A stretch of 64,000 nt of DNA, taken from Lacihabitans sp. CS3-21. Lineage in GTDB: Bacteria; Bacteroidota; Bacteroidia; Cytophagales; Spirosomataceae. Positions 44,020-52,096 of the stretch are shown piece after piece. Each line of letters begins with the position of its first letter. The first letter of the stretch is position 1. The translations under genes were made by a program, and so were the position numbers. The stretch lies in the NCBI RefSeq assembly GCF_024343675.1, contig NZ_RJUD01000013.1:29442-93441 (forward strand). The letters run 5' to 3'. The notes below the pieces were generated by a model, which worked only from the letters and a program-made list of their open reading frames with translations, did no database searches and was not told the origin of the DNA.

Positions 44020-45030
44020 TTATTTCGATGTTATGATCTCAAATTTCAATTTTCTTGGATCCGATCGGCTTATAATTTGCTGATTTCTAATGTATTCTAA
44101 GTTGTAAACATTAGAAATAACTCTTCCGAATTTAGTGAAAACGTCTTTTAATTCTTTTACTGTTTCAGGAAAATTGGCTGAACCACCACTAGCCAATTTT
44201 GTCAAAACAGTTTTGTCAACGCCACCTTTTCCGTTTAATCCGATACAGAAACTCGTAATTTTATAAGAATTTTTATCCGACTTTATTTTGCCCAAAAGAT
44301 AGTCGGCATTCACGGCCGGAGGAGCCATGTTGTCAGAACCATCGGTAAATGTAAACAATACCCTAGACTGCGACTTGGAAGCTTGCAGCATATCTATTCC
44401 CGCATCCATGGCGTTGTAAAGAGCGGTGAATTTTCCCTGTTTTAAGCTTTTTACATAGTTTTTAAGGGCTTCTTTGTCAGTAGATAACGGAAACTGATTT
44501 ACAGTGTCCGAGAAATCAACTATCCCCATTTTCACCACCTTTCTTTCTGTAAATATTTTCTCGATAAAATCTATGGCATAAGTTTTAACTGTTTCGAAAT
44601 CAGTCCCTAGTGATTCGCTTCGGTCTAAAACTAGAACGACACTAATGTCTTCTGATTGGCTGAACGACATCGTAAATTCTACATCTTTTTTCCAATCGTT
44701 GGTTTCTTTTTTGAATTCGTAGGCGTTTATTGCCTCAATATTGTAGTTGTTTGAGTATTCATCAATAATTCTAAAATTGTCGATAATTACTTTAGTACCT
44801 GCAGGTCCATCTACTTGACCTTCAAAGTTTTTAGTAAAGTCAATTTTAATTTCTCGGGAAGTTTTAAGCTCATCAAATCTGATTTCAGGGCTTTTACCGG
44901 AGGTGTTCCAGAAGTCAATATATATGTCGAAGGTCGTTCCTTTGGGATTAACATCACCGCCACCGCAGCTAATCAACACAATACTCAGTAGAACAGTCTT
45001 AAGGATTAAGAAAGCATTTCTTATTTTCAT
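44020..45030 (-). CDS. VWA domain lipoprotein
   Basis: I place the start at the ATG at 45030 (MKIRNAFLILKT), which gives a lipoprotein signal peptide ending at Cys22 (LSIVLISCGGG); an ATG 87 bases earlier has a poor N-terminus. The 336-residue protein has an Ig-like region (about 25-120) and a von Willebrand A domain with the MIDAS motif DRSES (VVLVLDRSESLGTDF), TALYNAMDAGIDML and TFTDGSDNM. It is expected to be anchored in the membrane and to bind a protein through a metal ion. Divergent from the MocA-like gene, with 99 bases between starts. Confidence 0.83.
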   Translation of the reverse strand: MKIRNAFLILKTVLLSIVLISCGGGDVNPKGTTFDIYIDFWNTSGKSPEIRFDELKTSREIKIDFTKNFEGQVDGPAGTKVIIDNFRIIDEYSNNYNIEAINAYEFKKETNDWKKDVEFTMSFSQSEDISVVLVLDRSESLGTDFETVKTYAIDFIEKIFTERKVVKMGIVDFSDTVNQFPLSTDKEALKNYVKSLKQGKFTALYNAMDAGIDMLQASKSQSRVLFTFTDGSDNMAPPAVNADYLLGKIKSDKNSYKITSFCIGLNGKGGVDKTVLTKLASGGSANFPETVKELKDVFTKFGRVISNVYNLEYIRNQQIISRSDPRKLKFEIITSK

Positions 45031-45129
45031 CGGGATAAAATTTATATTCAGCTTTGGAAACGAAAACATCATGCCAAAACTTTCATTTGCACGTAAAATT
45101 ATTGCAATTTTGCACAAAAAATTGGATAA

Positions 45130-45726
45130 ATGAACATTGGAGTGGTTATTTTAGCAGCAGGAGAATCCAAACGTATGGGCGTACCCAAACAAATCCTCCC
45201 GATTTTTGGGATTCCAATGCTCAAATATCTCGTTGATGAAGTGCTTGATACTGAGGCTCATCCTGTTACTGTAGTTGTTGGAGCTAACAAAACCAAGATT
45301 GTACCTTTGCTAGAAAATATCCCTATAGGCATAATTGATAATCCTGACTGGCAAAAGGGTATGGGCAGTTCTATAAAAATGGGTTTAGTGGGGTCCTATT
45401 TGATCACAAAAGGATTTGATGGATTGATATTCATGACTTCTGATATGCCATTTGTTAATGCCGAAGTTATAAATAAGCTGATCAAAACTGCTCGGGAATT
45501 TCCTGATAAAACCATAATTGCTTCTAAATATGCAGGTACTTTGGGCATACCAGTTTTGTATAAAAAAGAACGTTTTGAGGACATTTTGGATATGAAACCA
45601 GAACACGGTGCGAAACAATTTTTTAATAAATATGCTGATGAAATTGTACCTGTAGATTTTAATTTAGGGGCAATTGATCTAGATACCAAAGAGGATTATT
45701 ATAATTTTTTACAATCAAAAAACTAA
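45130..45726 (+). CDS. MocA-like nucleotidyltransferase
   Basis: This 198-residue protein has an NTP_transf_3 fold: the first motif LAAGESKRMGVPKQ (residues 8-21), then VVVGAN, NPDWQKGMGSSIKMGL and FMTSDMPFVNAEVI (metal-binding Asp). The GMGSS and TSDMPF motifs are those of MocA/MobA-like molybdenum cofactor nucleotidyltransferases (CTP to molybdopterin cytosine dinucleotide). No molybdenum enzyme or other moa gene is near, so the substrate is inferred only from family. It precedes the acyltransferase gene by 3 bases, so both are probably one transcript. Confidence 0.85.
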   Translation: MNIGVVILAAGESKRMGVPKQILPIFGIPMLKYLVDEVLDTEAHPVTVVVGANKTKIVPLLENIPIGIIDNPDWQKGMGSSIKMGLVGSYLITKGFDGLIFMTSDMPFVNAEVINKLIKTAREFPDKTIIASKYAGTLGIPVLYKKERFEDILDMKPEHGAKQFFNKYADEIVPVDFNLGAIDLDTKEDYYNFLQSKN

Positions 45727-45729
45727 TTC

Positions 45730-46638
45730 ATGCAAGCAATTGCTTTCTACTTATTATTGCCGTTTTTATATTTTTTCTCTATCCTTCCTATAAAGTTTCT
45801 TTATGTAATTTCTAGAGGCTTTATTTATCCCGTTCTCTATAAATTAATTGGTTATAGAAAAAAAGTTGTAGAAAATAACCTTAAAAATTCTTTTCCCGAG
45901 AAAAGTAGAGAAGAAAGGGAGTTAATCGCCTCGGATTTTTATAAATATCTAGCCGATATGTTTGTGGAGACTATCAAAAGTTTCACCATTTCTGAAAAAC
46001 TTTTGTTGGAAAAAATAAAATTAGAGAACACCCAGATTTTAATTCCGTTTTTTGAAGCCAATAAAAATGTGGTTATTACGCTTGGTCATATCGGAAATTA
46101 TGAATTGATTGCTAAAGCCATGCCTTTCTTCATGAAACACAAGGTGCTGGTTCCCTATCATAAAATGAGTAATGACTACTTCAATAATCTTTTTTATAAA
46201 TCTAGAACGGCATTTGGAACGATTTTTTTTCCAACTTTTGACACCTTTACGAGTATAAAAAAAGACTATGGAAAGGCTTTCGCCATAACTTTGGCCAACG
46301 ATCAATCTGCCCCACCCACTAAATCTTTTTGGACCAAATTCTTAAATCAGGATACTACTTTCTTTACGGGTACAGAGAAAATCGCTCAGCAATTTGATTA
46401 TCCAGTAGTTTTTGCACATGTTACAGTTCCTCAAAAAGGTCATTACACCATGACTTTTGAGTTAATTTCCGACAATTCCAAGTCAGAACCTGAAGGATTT
46501 ATAATGAAAAAACACGCTGAATTACTCGAAAAAGACATTCTTGCTGATCCAAAATATTGGCTTTGGACACACAAACGCTGGAAACACAAAATGCCAGCTG
46601 GAGTAGAATATGGTTTTAATGTTTCGAAAAAAGCTTAG
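45730..46638 (+). CDS. LpxL/HtrB-type lipid A acyltransferase
   Basis: This 302-residue protein starts with a membrane anchor (AFYLLLPFLYFFSILPIKFLYV) and has the acyltransferase signature GHIGNYE (His120, Glu125; HX4E instead of HX4D), NDQSAPPT for the acyl-donor site, and ALTLANDQ-type context. The R-x-x-D-x-x LANDQ and TFFTGTEKIAQQF segments mark the LpxL/LpxM lineage, which adds secondary acyl chains to lipid A on the inner face of the cytoplasmic membrane. It follows the MocA-like gene by 3 bases; its stop overlaps the end of the convergent dnaE gene by 4 bases. Confidence 0.9.
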   Translation: MQAIAFYLLLPFLYFFSILPIKFLYVISRGFIYPVLYKLIGYRKKVVENNLKNSFPEKSREERELIASDFYKYLADMFVETIKSFTISEKLLLEKIKLENTQILIPFFEANKNVVITLGHIGNYELIAKAMPFFMKHKVLVPYHKMSNDYFNNLFYKSRTAFGTIFFPTFDTFTSIKKDYGKAFAITLANDQSAPPTKSFWTKFLNQDTTFFTGTEKIAQQFDYPVVFAHVTVPQKGHYTMTFELISDNSKSEPEGFIMKKHAELLEKDILADPKYWLWTHKRWKHKMPAGVEYGFNVSKKA

Positions 46639-49600
46639 CCAAAACTTACATTTTCTTCTCCAACAATCTCTAAGAGGCTTTTTTGAACGTCTTTATTGAG
46701 ATCTATCTTCATGGTTCTTGAAAACATGGCCACGTCGTATTTTTCGTCCATATCGTACACATTCATCTTGAAATTGAACTTGCCTGGATTTGAAGTGATG
46801 ATATCGAGTAATCCATTGATAGTTATATCGTTAATCTCTGCTAAGTTTAATTTGACATTAACTTCTTTGAATCTTTTGGCCTTCATGTCGTTGAGTAATT
46901 CAACTTGAAGGGGCTTAAACTCCAATTCACCCTCACGATTCCACTTGGTTTGGATTTTACCTCTGATACTCACAAAAAAGCCAAGTCCCAGATAGTTTGA
47001 AAACTCCACATAGTCTTTGCCAAAAAGCATGATTTCGAGCGAAGAAGTATAATCTTCAATCTTAAAAATGCCAAATGGATTTCCGTTTTTGGACTGTTTC
47101 TGTTGTACTGAAGATATTACACCACCAACAATAAATTCTCTGTTGACATTATCAGGCTCAAACAATTGATCCAGAGGTTTACAAAGAGACATTTCAATAG
47201 AAAACTGGTCGAGCGGATGGCCCGAAATATAGAAGCCAACCACATCTTTTTCGTATTTTAGTTTTTCTATATCACCCCATTGTTCAATGTTTTCTGACTT
47301 TGGTTTTTGGATATCAAACCCGCCATTGGTCTCAAATCCACCAAAAAGCGAATTCTGTGCTGAAGCCTTATCCTCTGCTATTTTATTGGCATATCGTATG
47401 AGTTTTTCTATGAAAGTGCTCCCTTCAGTTTCATGAAAATATACCGCACGGTGAATATCATCAAAACAATCAAAAGCTCCAGCGTAGGTGAGCGATTCTA
47501 GCGTTTTCTTGTTTACAGTTCGAAGGTTTACACGCTTTATAAAGTCAAAAATATCGGCAAAAGGCCCATTTTTTTCTCTTTCTTCTATAATTGCATCCAC
47601 TGCGGCGTCTCCTGTTCCTTTTATTCCACCAAGTCCAAAACGTATTTCTTTCTTTTTATTTACACTAAAACGCTTGTTCGATTCATTGATATCTGGCCCC
47701 AAAACATTTAATCCCAATAGTTTACATTCTTCCATGAAAAAAGTAATCTTGTCGATGTTGCCGAGTTGAGAGGTTAATACCCCAGCCATATATTCAGAAG
47801 TATAATGTGCTTTTAGATAGGCAGTTTGATAGGCCACAAATGCATAACAAGTGGAATGCGATTTATTAAAAGCATACTGTGCAAAAGCTTCCCAGTCGGT
47901 CCATATTTTTTCTAAAATTTTGGTATCATGGCCATTGGAAGCACCTCCTTCCATGAATTTTACCTTCATTTTGTTCAGGACTTCTATCTGCTTTTTACCC
48001 ATGGCCTTTCGCAAAACGTCGGCATCTCCTTTGGTAAAATTGCCCAGTTTCTGCGACAAAAGCATTACCTGCTCTTGATAAACGGTGATTCCATAAGTTT
48101 CGCCCAAATACTCTTCTACTTCTGGTAAATCGTATTTGATTTCTTCAGTTCCATGTTTTCTAGCAATGAAGTTAGGAATATATGCAATCGGACCTGGGCG
48201 ATAAAGGGCATTCATGGCAATCAAGTCGTCAAATCTATCAGGTTTGAGTTCCTTCATGTATTTTTTCATACCGTCGGATTCAAACTGAAATATCGCAGTA
48301 GTTTCTCCTCTTTGAAAAAGCTCAAAAGTTTTGGTATCGTCTAACGGAATCTCATCAATTTCTATGTCATGTCCATAGTTTTCTTTGATCATCCGCAGGG
48401 CTTCTTTGATAATCGAGAGGTTCCTCAATCCCAAAAAGTCCATTTTGATTACTCCAGCATCTTCTATTACTTTTCCCTCATATTGGGTAATCAATAGGTC
48501 AGAGTCTTTTGAAGTACAAACTGGTACAATATCAGATAAATCCCATGGTGCAATGATGATACCTGCAGCGTGAATTCCTGTGTTTCTTACGGTACCTTCC
48601 AGCTTTTCAGCTTGTTTCAATACCTTGGAAGTCAAGTCGTTGGCATTGTACATTTCTCTGACTTTCCGTACATTTTCTTGTTCATCGGGTCCAAGTCCAA
48701 GTTCGTTCAGCGATTTCGGGCCGGCCATGGGCATATGTATCAATTTCTTGAAATCCATGCCATAAGATGGTTTGTCTGGAATCAGCTTAGCTATGTAGTT
48801 GGCGTCAGCCAGAGGCAAATCCATAACCCTTGCCACGTCTTTTATCGAAGATTTGGTGGCCATAGTGCCATAGGTAATGATCTGAGCCACTTGGTTTTTT
48901 CCATATTTATCCACCACATAATCAATCACTTTCTGGCGACCTTCATCGTCAAAATCCGTATCAATATCGGGCATGGATTTTCGGTCTGGATTAAGGAAAC
49001 GCTCAAAAAGTAGGTTGTACTTTATAGGGTCAATATTAGTAATACTGATACAATACGCTACTACAGACCCAGCCGCCGAACCACGCCCTGGGCCTATCAT
49101 TACGCCTAGATCACGCCCAGCTTTTATGAAGTCCATGACAATCAAGAAATAACCAGCAAAACCCATAGTTTTAATGGTAAATAGCTCAAAATCCAGACGT
49201 TCTTGTGTGGAGGTAATGATTTCTCCATAACGTCTTCTGGCACCTTCGTAGGTCAAATGCCTCAGATATTCCCATTGGTTTAGTTTGTCATCCGCATGAA
49301 TCTTGAATTCCTCAGGAATCGGGAAATTGGGCAGTAAAATATCTTGCTTGAGATTCAATTTGTCTATTTTGCCTACAATCTCATTGGTGTTATCAATTGC
49401 TGCCGGAATGTCCCTAAACAAATGGCTCATTTCAGCCGTAGACTTGAAATAAAACTGGTCGTTGAAAAACGCAAAACGCGTGTTTTTGGCACTCATCGTT
49501 TCGTCATCAGCAAAATCTTTGGCAGATGGCGTGGCGAGTTTTTCGTTGGTGTTAACACACAGCAAAATATCATGGGCCACCCAGTCTGATTGATCCACGT

Positions 49601-50225
49601 AATGGCTATCATTAGAAGCAATAACTTTTACGTTGTATTTTTTTGCCCATTTAAGCAAAACCTCGTTAACTATATTTTGCTCAGGTATTTCGTGGCGTTG
49701 AATTTCTACATAATAATCTTCGCCAAAACGCTCCAACCACCATTGAAACTCTATTTCACCTTCTTCTTCGCCTTTTTTTAGAATAGTTTTTGGTACAGAA
49801 GCACCTATGCAACAAGTAGTAGCAATCAAGCCTTCCTTGTATTTTTCTATCATCGCTTTCGTTACCCTCGGATATTTACTGTACAAACCTTCCATGTAGC
49901 CCAAAGAGCACAGTTTAGTCAGGTTTTTGTAACCGATAGCGTTTTTGGCCAACAAAAGTTGGTGATGTCGAATGTCTTTTTGCTCTTTGGTAAATTGCTT
50001 ACGGGTGTGATCCTCCACTACATACAACTCGCAGCCTACAATAGGTTTTACATTAAACTTGTCAGCCGCAGCCACAAAATCAAACACGCCAAACATATTG
50101 CCATGGTCGGTAATGGCCATGGCAGGCATACCGTCTTCCTGAGCTTTGGCAAAGAGTTTCTTTACGTTAGAAGCTCCATCCAACAGCGAATATTGGGTGT
50201 GATTATGTAAATGAGAGAATTGCAT
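46635..50225 (-). CDS. dnaE: DNA polymerase III alpha subunit
   Basis: DnaE is the replicative polymerase. The start is ATG at 50225 (MQFSHLHNHTQYS); an in-frame start 42 bases earlier lies upstream of the PHP domain and is unlikely. The 1196-residue product has a PHP domain (HLHNHTQYSLLDG), the polymerase core with catalytic Asp420 and Asp422 in MPDIDTDF, the GPGRGSAAGSVVAYC fingers segment, the TGIHAAGIII and PGPIAYIPNF motifs, a HhH region, and a C-terminal OB domain (FIVGGVISSVQQKQ). Upstream is a good -7 TATATTTG with a TTTA at -33. It ends 4 bases into the convergent acyltransferase gene. Confidence 0.96.
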   Translation of the reverse strand: MQFSHLHNHTQYSLLDGASNVKKLFAKAQEDGMPAMAITDHGNMFGVFDFVAAADKFNVKPIVGCELYVVEDHTRKQFTKEQKDIRHHQLLLAKNAIGYKNLTKLCSLGYMEGLYSKYPRVTKAMIEKYKEGLIATTCCIGASVPKTILKKGEEEGEIEFQWWLERFGEDYYVEIQRHEIPEQNIVNEVLLKWAKKYNVKVIASNDSHYVDQSDWVAHDILLCVNTNEKLATPSAKDFADDETMSAKNTRFAFFNDQFYFKSTAEMSHLFRDIPAAIDNTNEIVGKIDKLNLKQDILLPNFPIPEEFKIHADDKLNQWEYLRHLTYEGARRRYGEIITSTQERLDFELFTIKTMGFAGYFLIVMDFIKAGRDLGVMIGPGRGSAAGSVVAYCISITNIDPIKYNLLFERFLNPDRKSMPDIDTDFDDEGRQKVIDYVVDKYGKNQVAQIITYGTMATKSSIKDVARVMDLPLADANYIAKLIPDKPSYGMDFKKLIHMPMAGPKSLNELGLGPDEQENVRKVREMYNANDLTSKVLKQAEKLEGTVRNTGIHAAGIIIAPWDLSDIVPVCTSKDSDLLITQYEGKVIEDAGVIKMDFLGLRNLSIIKEALRMIKENYGHDIEIDEIPLDDTKTFELFQRGETTAIFQFESDGMKKYMKELKPDRFDDLIAMNALYRPGPIAYIPNFIARKHGTEEIKYDLPEVEEYLGETYGITVYQEQVMLLSQKLGNFTKGDADVLRKAMGKKQIEVLNKMKVKFMEGGASNGHDTKILEKIWTDWEAFAQYAFNKSHSTCYAFVAYQTAYLKAHYTSEYMAGVLTSQLGNIDKITFFMEECKLLGLNVLGPDINESNKRFSVNKKKEIRFGLGGIKGTGDAAVDAIIEEREKNGPFADIFDFIKRVNLRTVNKKTLESLTYAGAFDCFDDIHRAVYFHETEGSTFIEKLIRYANKIAEDKASAQNSLFGGFETNGGFDIQKPKSENIEQWGDIEKLKYEKDVVGFYISGHPLDQFSIEMSLCKPLDQLFEPDNVNREFIVGGVISSVQQKQSKNGNPFGIFKIEDYTSSLEIMLFGKDYVEFSNYLGLGFFVSIRGKIQTKWNREGELEFKPLQVELLNDMKAKRFKEVNVKLNLAEINDITINGLLDIITSNPGKFNFKMNVYDMDEKYDVAMFSRTMKIDLNKDVQKSLLEIVGEENVSFG

Positions 50226-50254
50226 TCGGTTTTTTTGTAATAAGTAGTACCATG

Positions 50255-50287
50255 CAAATATAGCCAATAACCCTATTCTTTACTAAA
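50255..50287 (-). promoter_or_regulatory. Candidate dnaE promoter
   Basis: On the reverse strand TTTA (50287-50284) is followed after 21 bases by TATATTTG (50262-50255), which matches the Bacteroidota -7 consensus TAnnTTTG. It lies 30 bases upstream of the dnaE ATG. The -33 box has one mismatch (TTTA for TTTG). Confidence 0.5.
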
Positions 50288-50362
50288 TGCTGAATCTCTT
50301 TAATTTACCAGTTAAATTCAAAGCCTTAAAAATCAGCACTTCTCTATTTTCTGAATACATTT

Positions 50363-50455
50363 CTGGCGGCCTGCTAAAGCACCGGGCTATCCGTTACAAG
50401 TCCTCGCGGCTACGCCAGCTGTGGGCTTTCCACTACTATCCCTGGCCGGAAGCGG
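50363..50455. other. GC-rich intergenic island upstream of rpmI
   Basis: A 93-base block has 59 G/C (63%), set in flanks under about 35%. It contains CACCGGGCTATCCG and GTGGGCTTTCCACTACTATC. CTGGCG at 50363-50368 and CGCCAG at 50413-50418 are complementary. From memory, closely similar blocks (GGGCTATCC...TTTCCACTACTATCC) recur between genes in many Bacteroidota. It lies upstream of the rpmI promoter. It could be a dispersed repeat or a structured RNA; no stem longer than 6 bases was found by eye. The 65-codon frame that crosses it is not considered a gene. Confidence 0.55.
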
Positions 50456-50572
50456 AATGTAATATGCAATTAATAAATGTATAGCTTGCAGATTTAACAT
50501 TCTCTCAAAACTTGTCAACTGTAGTCAACTACAATTTTGTCAAACAAATCCAGCCAATTATTCCACTTAACA

Positions 50573-50603
50573 TTTGATTTTTCGAATAATTTCCCTAATT
50601 TTG
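50573..50603 (+). promoter_or_regulatory. Promoter of rpmI-rplT
   Basis: TTTG (50573-50576), 19 bases, then TAATTTTG (50596-50603): a full match to the Bacteroidota housekeeping promoter TTTG-N19-TAnnTTTG. The expected transcript start is about 50610, giving a leader of roughly 35 bases before the rpmI ATG at 50645. Confidence 0.75.
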
Positions 50604-50644
50604 CGACCCAATTTACTTTTAATACACTTAATCTGTTTTGTACA

Positions 50645-50839
50645 ATGCCTAAGCAAAAAACAAATTCAGGAGCAAAAAAGAGGTTCAAATTGACTGGAAC
50701 TGGAAAAATCAAGCGTAAGCATGCTTTCCACAGTCACATTTTAACTAAAAAATCGACGAAACGTAAGAGAGTTCTTGCATCGTCAGCTCTAGTAAGCTCT
50801 GCGGACGAAAGCCGCATCAAAGCCTTGTTGAATGGTTAA
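50645..50839 (+). CDS. rpmI: Ribosomal protein bL35
   Basis: The start is ATG at 50645 ([20 protein letters not shown]); earlier in-frame start codons are in the promoter region. The 64-residue product is a normal bL35: N-terminal [20 protein letters not shown], then [17 protein letters not shown]. It is part of the large ribosomal subunit. rplT follows 86 bases later, as usual; infC, which normally precedes this pair, is not present here. Confidence 0.96.
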   Translation: MPKQKTNSGAKKRFKLTGTGKIKRKHAFHSHILTKKSTKRKRVLASSALVSSADESRIKALLNG

Positions 50840-50925
50840 TTCAACAATTGGTTCAATTGTTTCACCCGAATAAAGGCTTTAAAGTATCCCTAAACGGAAC
50901 GCCTGATTCAAAAAACTAAAAAATT

Positions 50926-51270
50926 ATGCCACGTAGTGTCAATCATGTCGCGTCTAAAGCTAGACGCAAAAAAGTGCTGAAATTAGCCAAAGGCTATTAC
51001 GGCAGAAGAAAAAATGTTTGGACGGTTGCTAAAAACGCCGTTGAAAAAGGTTTAGTTTACGCCTACATTGGTCGTAAGCAAAAGAAAAGAAATTTCCGTA
51101 GCTTGTGGATCGTAAGGATCAATGCAGGTGTGAGACCATTCGGTATGTCATACTCTGTGTTTATCAACAAACTACAAAAATCAGGCATTGAGCTTAACCG
51201 TAAAGTGTTAGCAGATTTAGCTTTGAATCATCCAGATGCTTTCAAAGCCATCGTAGAGAAAGTAAAATAA
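50926..51270 (+). CDS. rplT: Ribosomal protein bL20
   Basis: The 114-residue product has the bL20 pattern: [30 protein letters not shown] at the N-terminus (contacts 23S rRNA early in assembly), [20 protein letters not shown] and the C-terminal globular domain. In other bacteria bL20 represses infC-rpmI-rplT translation by binding mRNA. With infC absent from this locus, such control would have to act on the short rpmI leader; no L20-type pseudoknot was recognised by eye. A terminator follows at 51301. Confidence 0.97.
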   Translation: MPRSVNHVASKARRKKVLKLAKGYYGRRKNVWTVAKNAVEKGLVYAYIGRKQKKRNFRSLWIVRINAGVRPFGMSYSVFINKLQKSGIELNRKVLADLALNHPDAFKAIVEKVK

Positions 51271-51300
51271 TAATTCCCATTTATCGGATATTATTAAAAA

Positions 51301-51329
51301 AAAAAGACGCTACTTAGCGTCTTTTTTTT
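51301..51329 (+). terminator. Intrinsic terminator after rplT
   Basis: AAAAAGACGCT pairs with AGCGTCTTTTT around ACTT, followed by further T. It lies 30 bases after the rplT stop. Confidence 0.93.
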
Positions 51330-51421
51330 GTTACCTAAAGATATTTTTTGGGTCTAATAATGGAATTATAAGAGATAGTTCATAATTTTAAACAAAATTT
51401 ATTAAAACCAAGAGTATCAAA

Positions 51422-52018
51422 ATGTTAGAAGTATTGCAAGGATTGATTCAACAAGCTGGACAAACAGCAGTTGTAGAAAATAATGAAGTGCCAAATGAGC
51501 ATAACGAAGGTGTAATGGGAGAGGTTATGCAGGGGCTTTTAGGAGGTTTAACCAATCAAGCAAATTCGCAAGGTGGATTGGGAAATATATTAGGAATGTT
51601 AACAGGCGGCAGTAATTCAAACCAAGGTGGAAGCTTAATGGACAACCCTATGGTTGCTGGTATAGCACAAAACATTATCGGTAGCATTATGGCAAAGTTT
51701 GGTCTTTCAAACAGTGCTGCTTCAGGTGTGGTTGCTAATATGTTGCCATCTGTTTTGGGTGGACTGATCAACAAATCTAATGACCCAACTGATAGTTCAG
51801 TAGACACTGGAAGTATCATGAACGTATTGTCAGGTGGCAAAACTTCTGGTATAGATTTCGGAAGTTTACTAAGCCAAGGTGCTGGAGCAATGGCTGACGG
51901 AAAATTAGATATGAATGATTTAATCAATCTTGCCTCTGGTGCAGGTTCTTCAAATCAAAATTCTGGCGGAGGCAACCTTTTTGGCAACCTGTTAGGCGGA
52001 TTATTTGGAAAAAAATAA
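51422..52018 (+). CDS. Gly/Asn/Ser-rich DUF937-like protein
   Basis: This 198-residue protein has no signal peptide or membrane segment. The centre (MVAGIAQNIIGSIMAKFGLSNSAASGVVANMLPSVLGGLINKS, residues about 76-118) resembles DUF937 proteins, with the ASG...LPSVLGGL core. The rest is glycine, asparagine and serine rich, with repeats of GGLTNQAN, GNILGMLTGG, GGNLFGNLLGG type, and ends in GLFGKK. DUF937 function is not known; YidB of E. coli is a member. It is a single-gene unit between two terminators. Confidence 0.75.
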   Translation: MLEVLQGLIQQAGQTAVVENNEVPNEHNEGVMGEVMQGLLGGLTNQANSQGGLGNILGMLTGGSNSNQGGSLMDNPMVAGIAQNIIGSIMAKFGLSNSAASGVVANMLPSVLGGLINKSNDPTDSSVDTGSIMNVLSGGKTSGIDFGSLLSQGAGAMADGKLDMNDLINLASGAGSSNQNSGGGNLFGNLLGGLFGKK

Positions 52019-52030
52019 CAAAGAATTTGA

Positions 52031-52066
52031 AAAAAAGGCGTAGAATTAATTTTCTACGCTTTTTTG
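52031..52066 (+). terminator. Intrinsic terminator after the DUF937-like gene
   Basis: AAAAAAGGCGTAGAA pairs with TTCTACGCTTTTTT (one bulge) around TTAATT, with a T-run at the end. It lies 12 bases after the stop. Confidence 0.92.
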
Positions 52067-52096
52067 TTATTTACGGCTTTCTTCACATAAAAAGAC

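Noticed and set aside
50287..50484. 65-codon frame crossing the GC-rich island before rpmI
   Set aside because: Composition is bimodal, there is no recognised domain, and the frame is fixed by the GC-rich repeat-like block; similar frames are commonly mis-annotated genes in this phylum.
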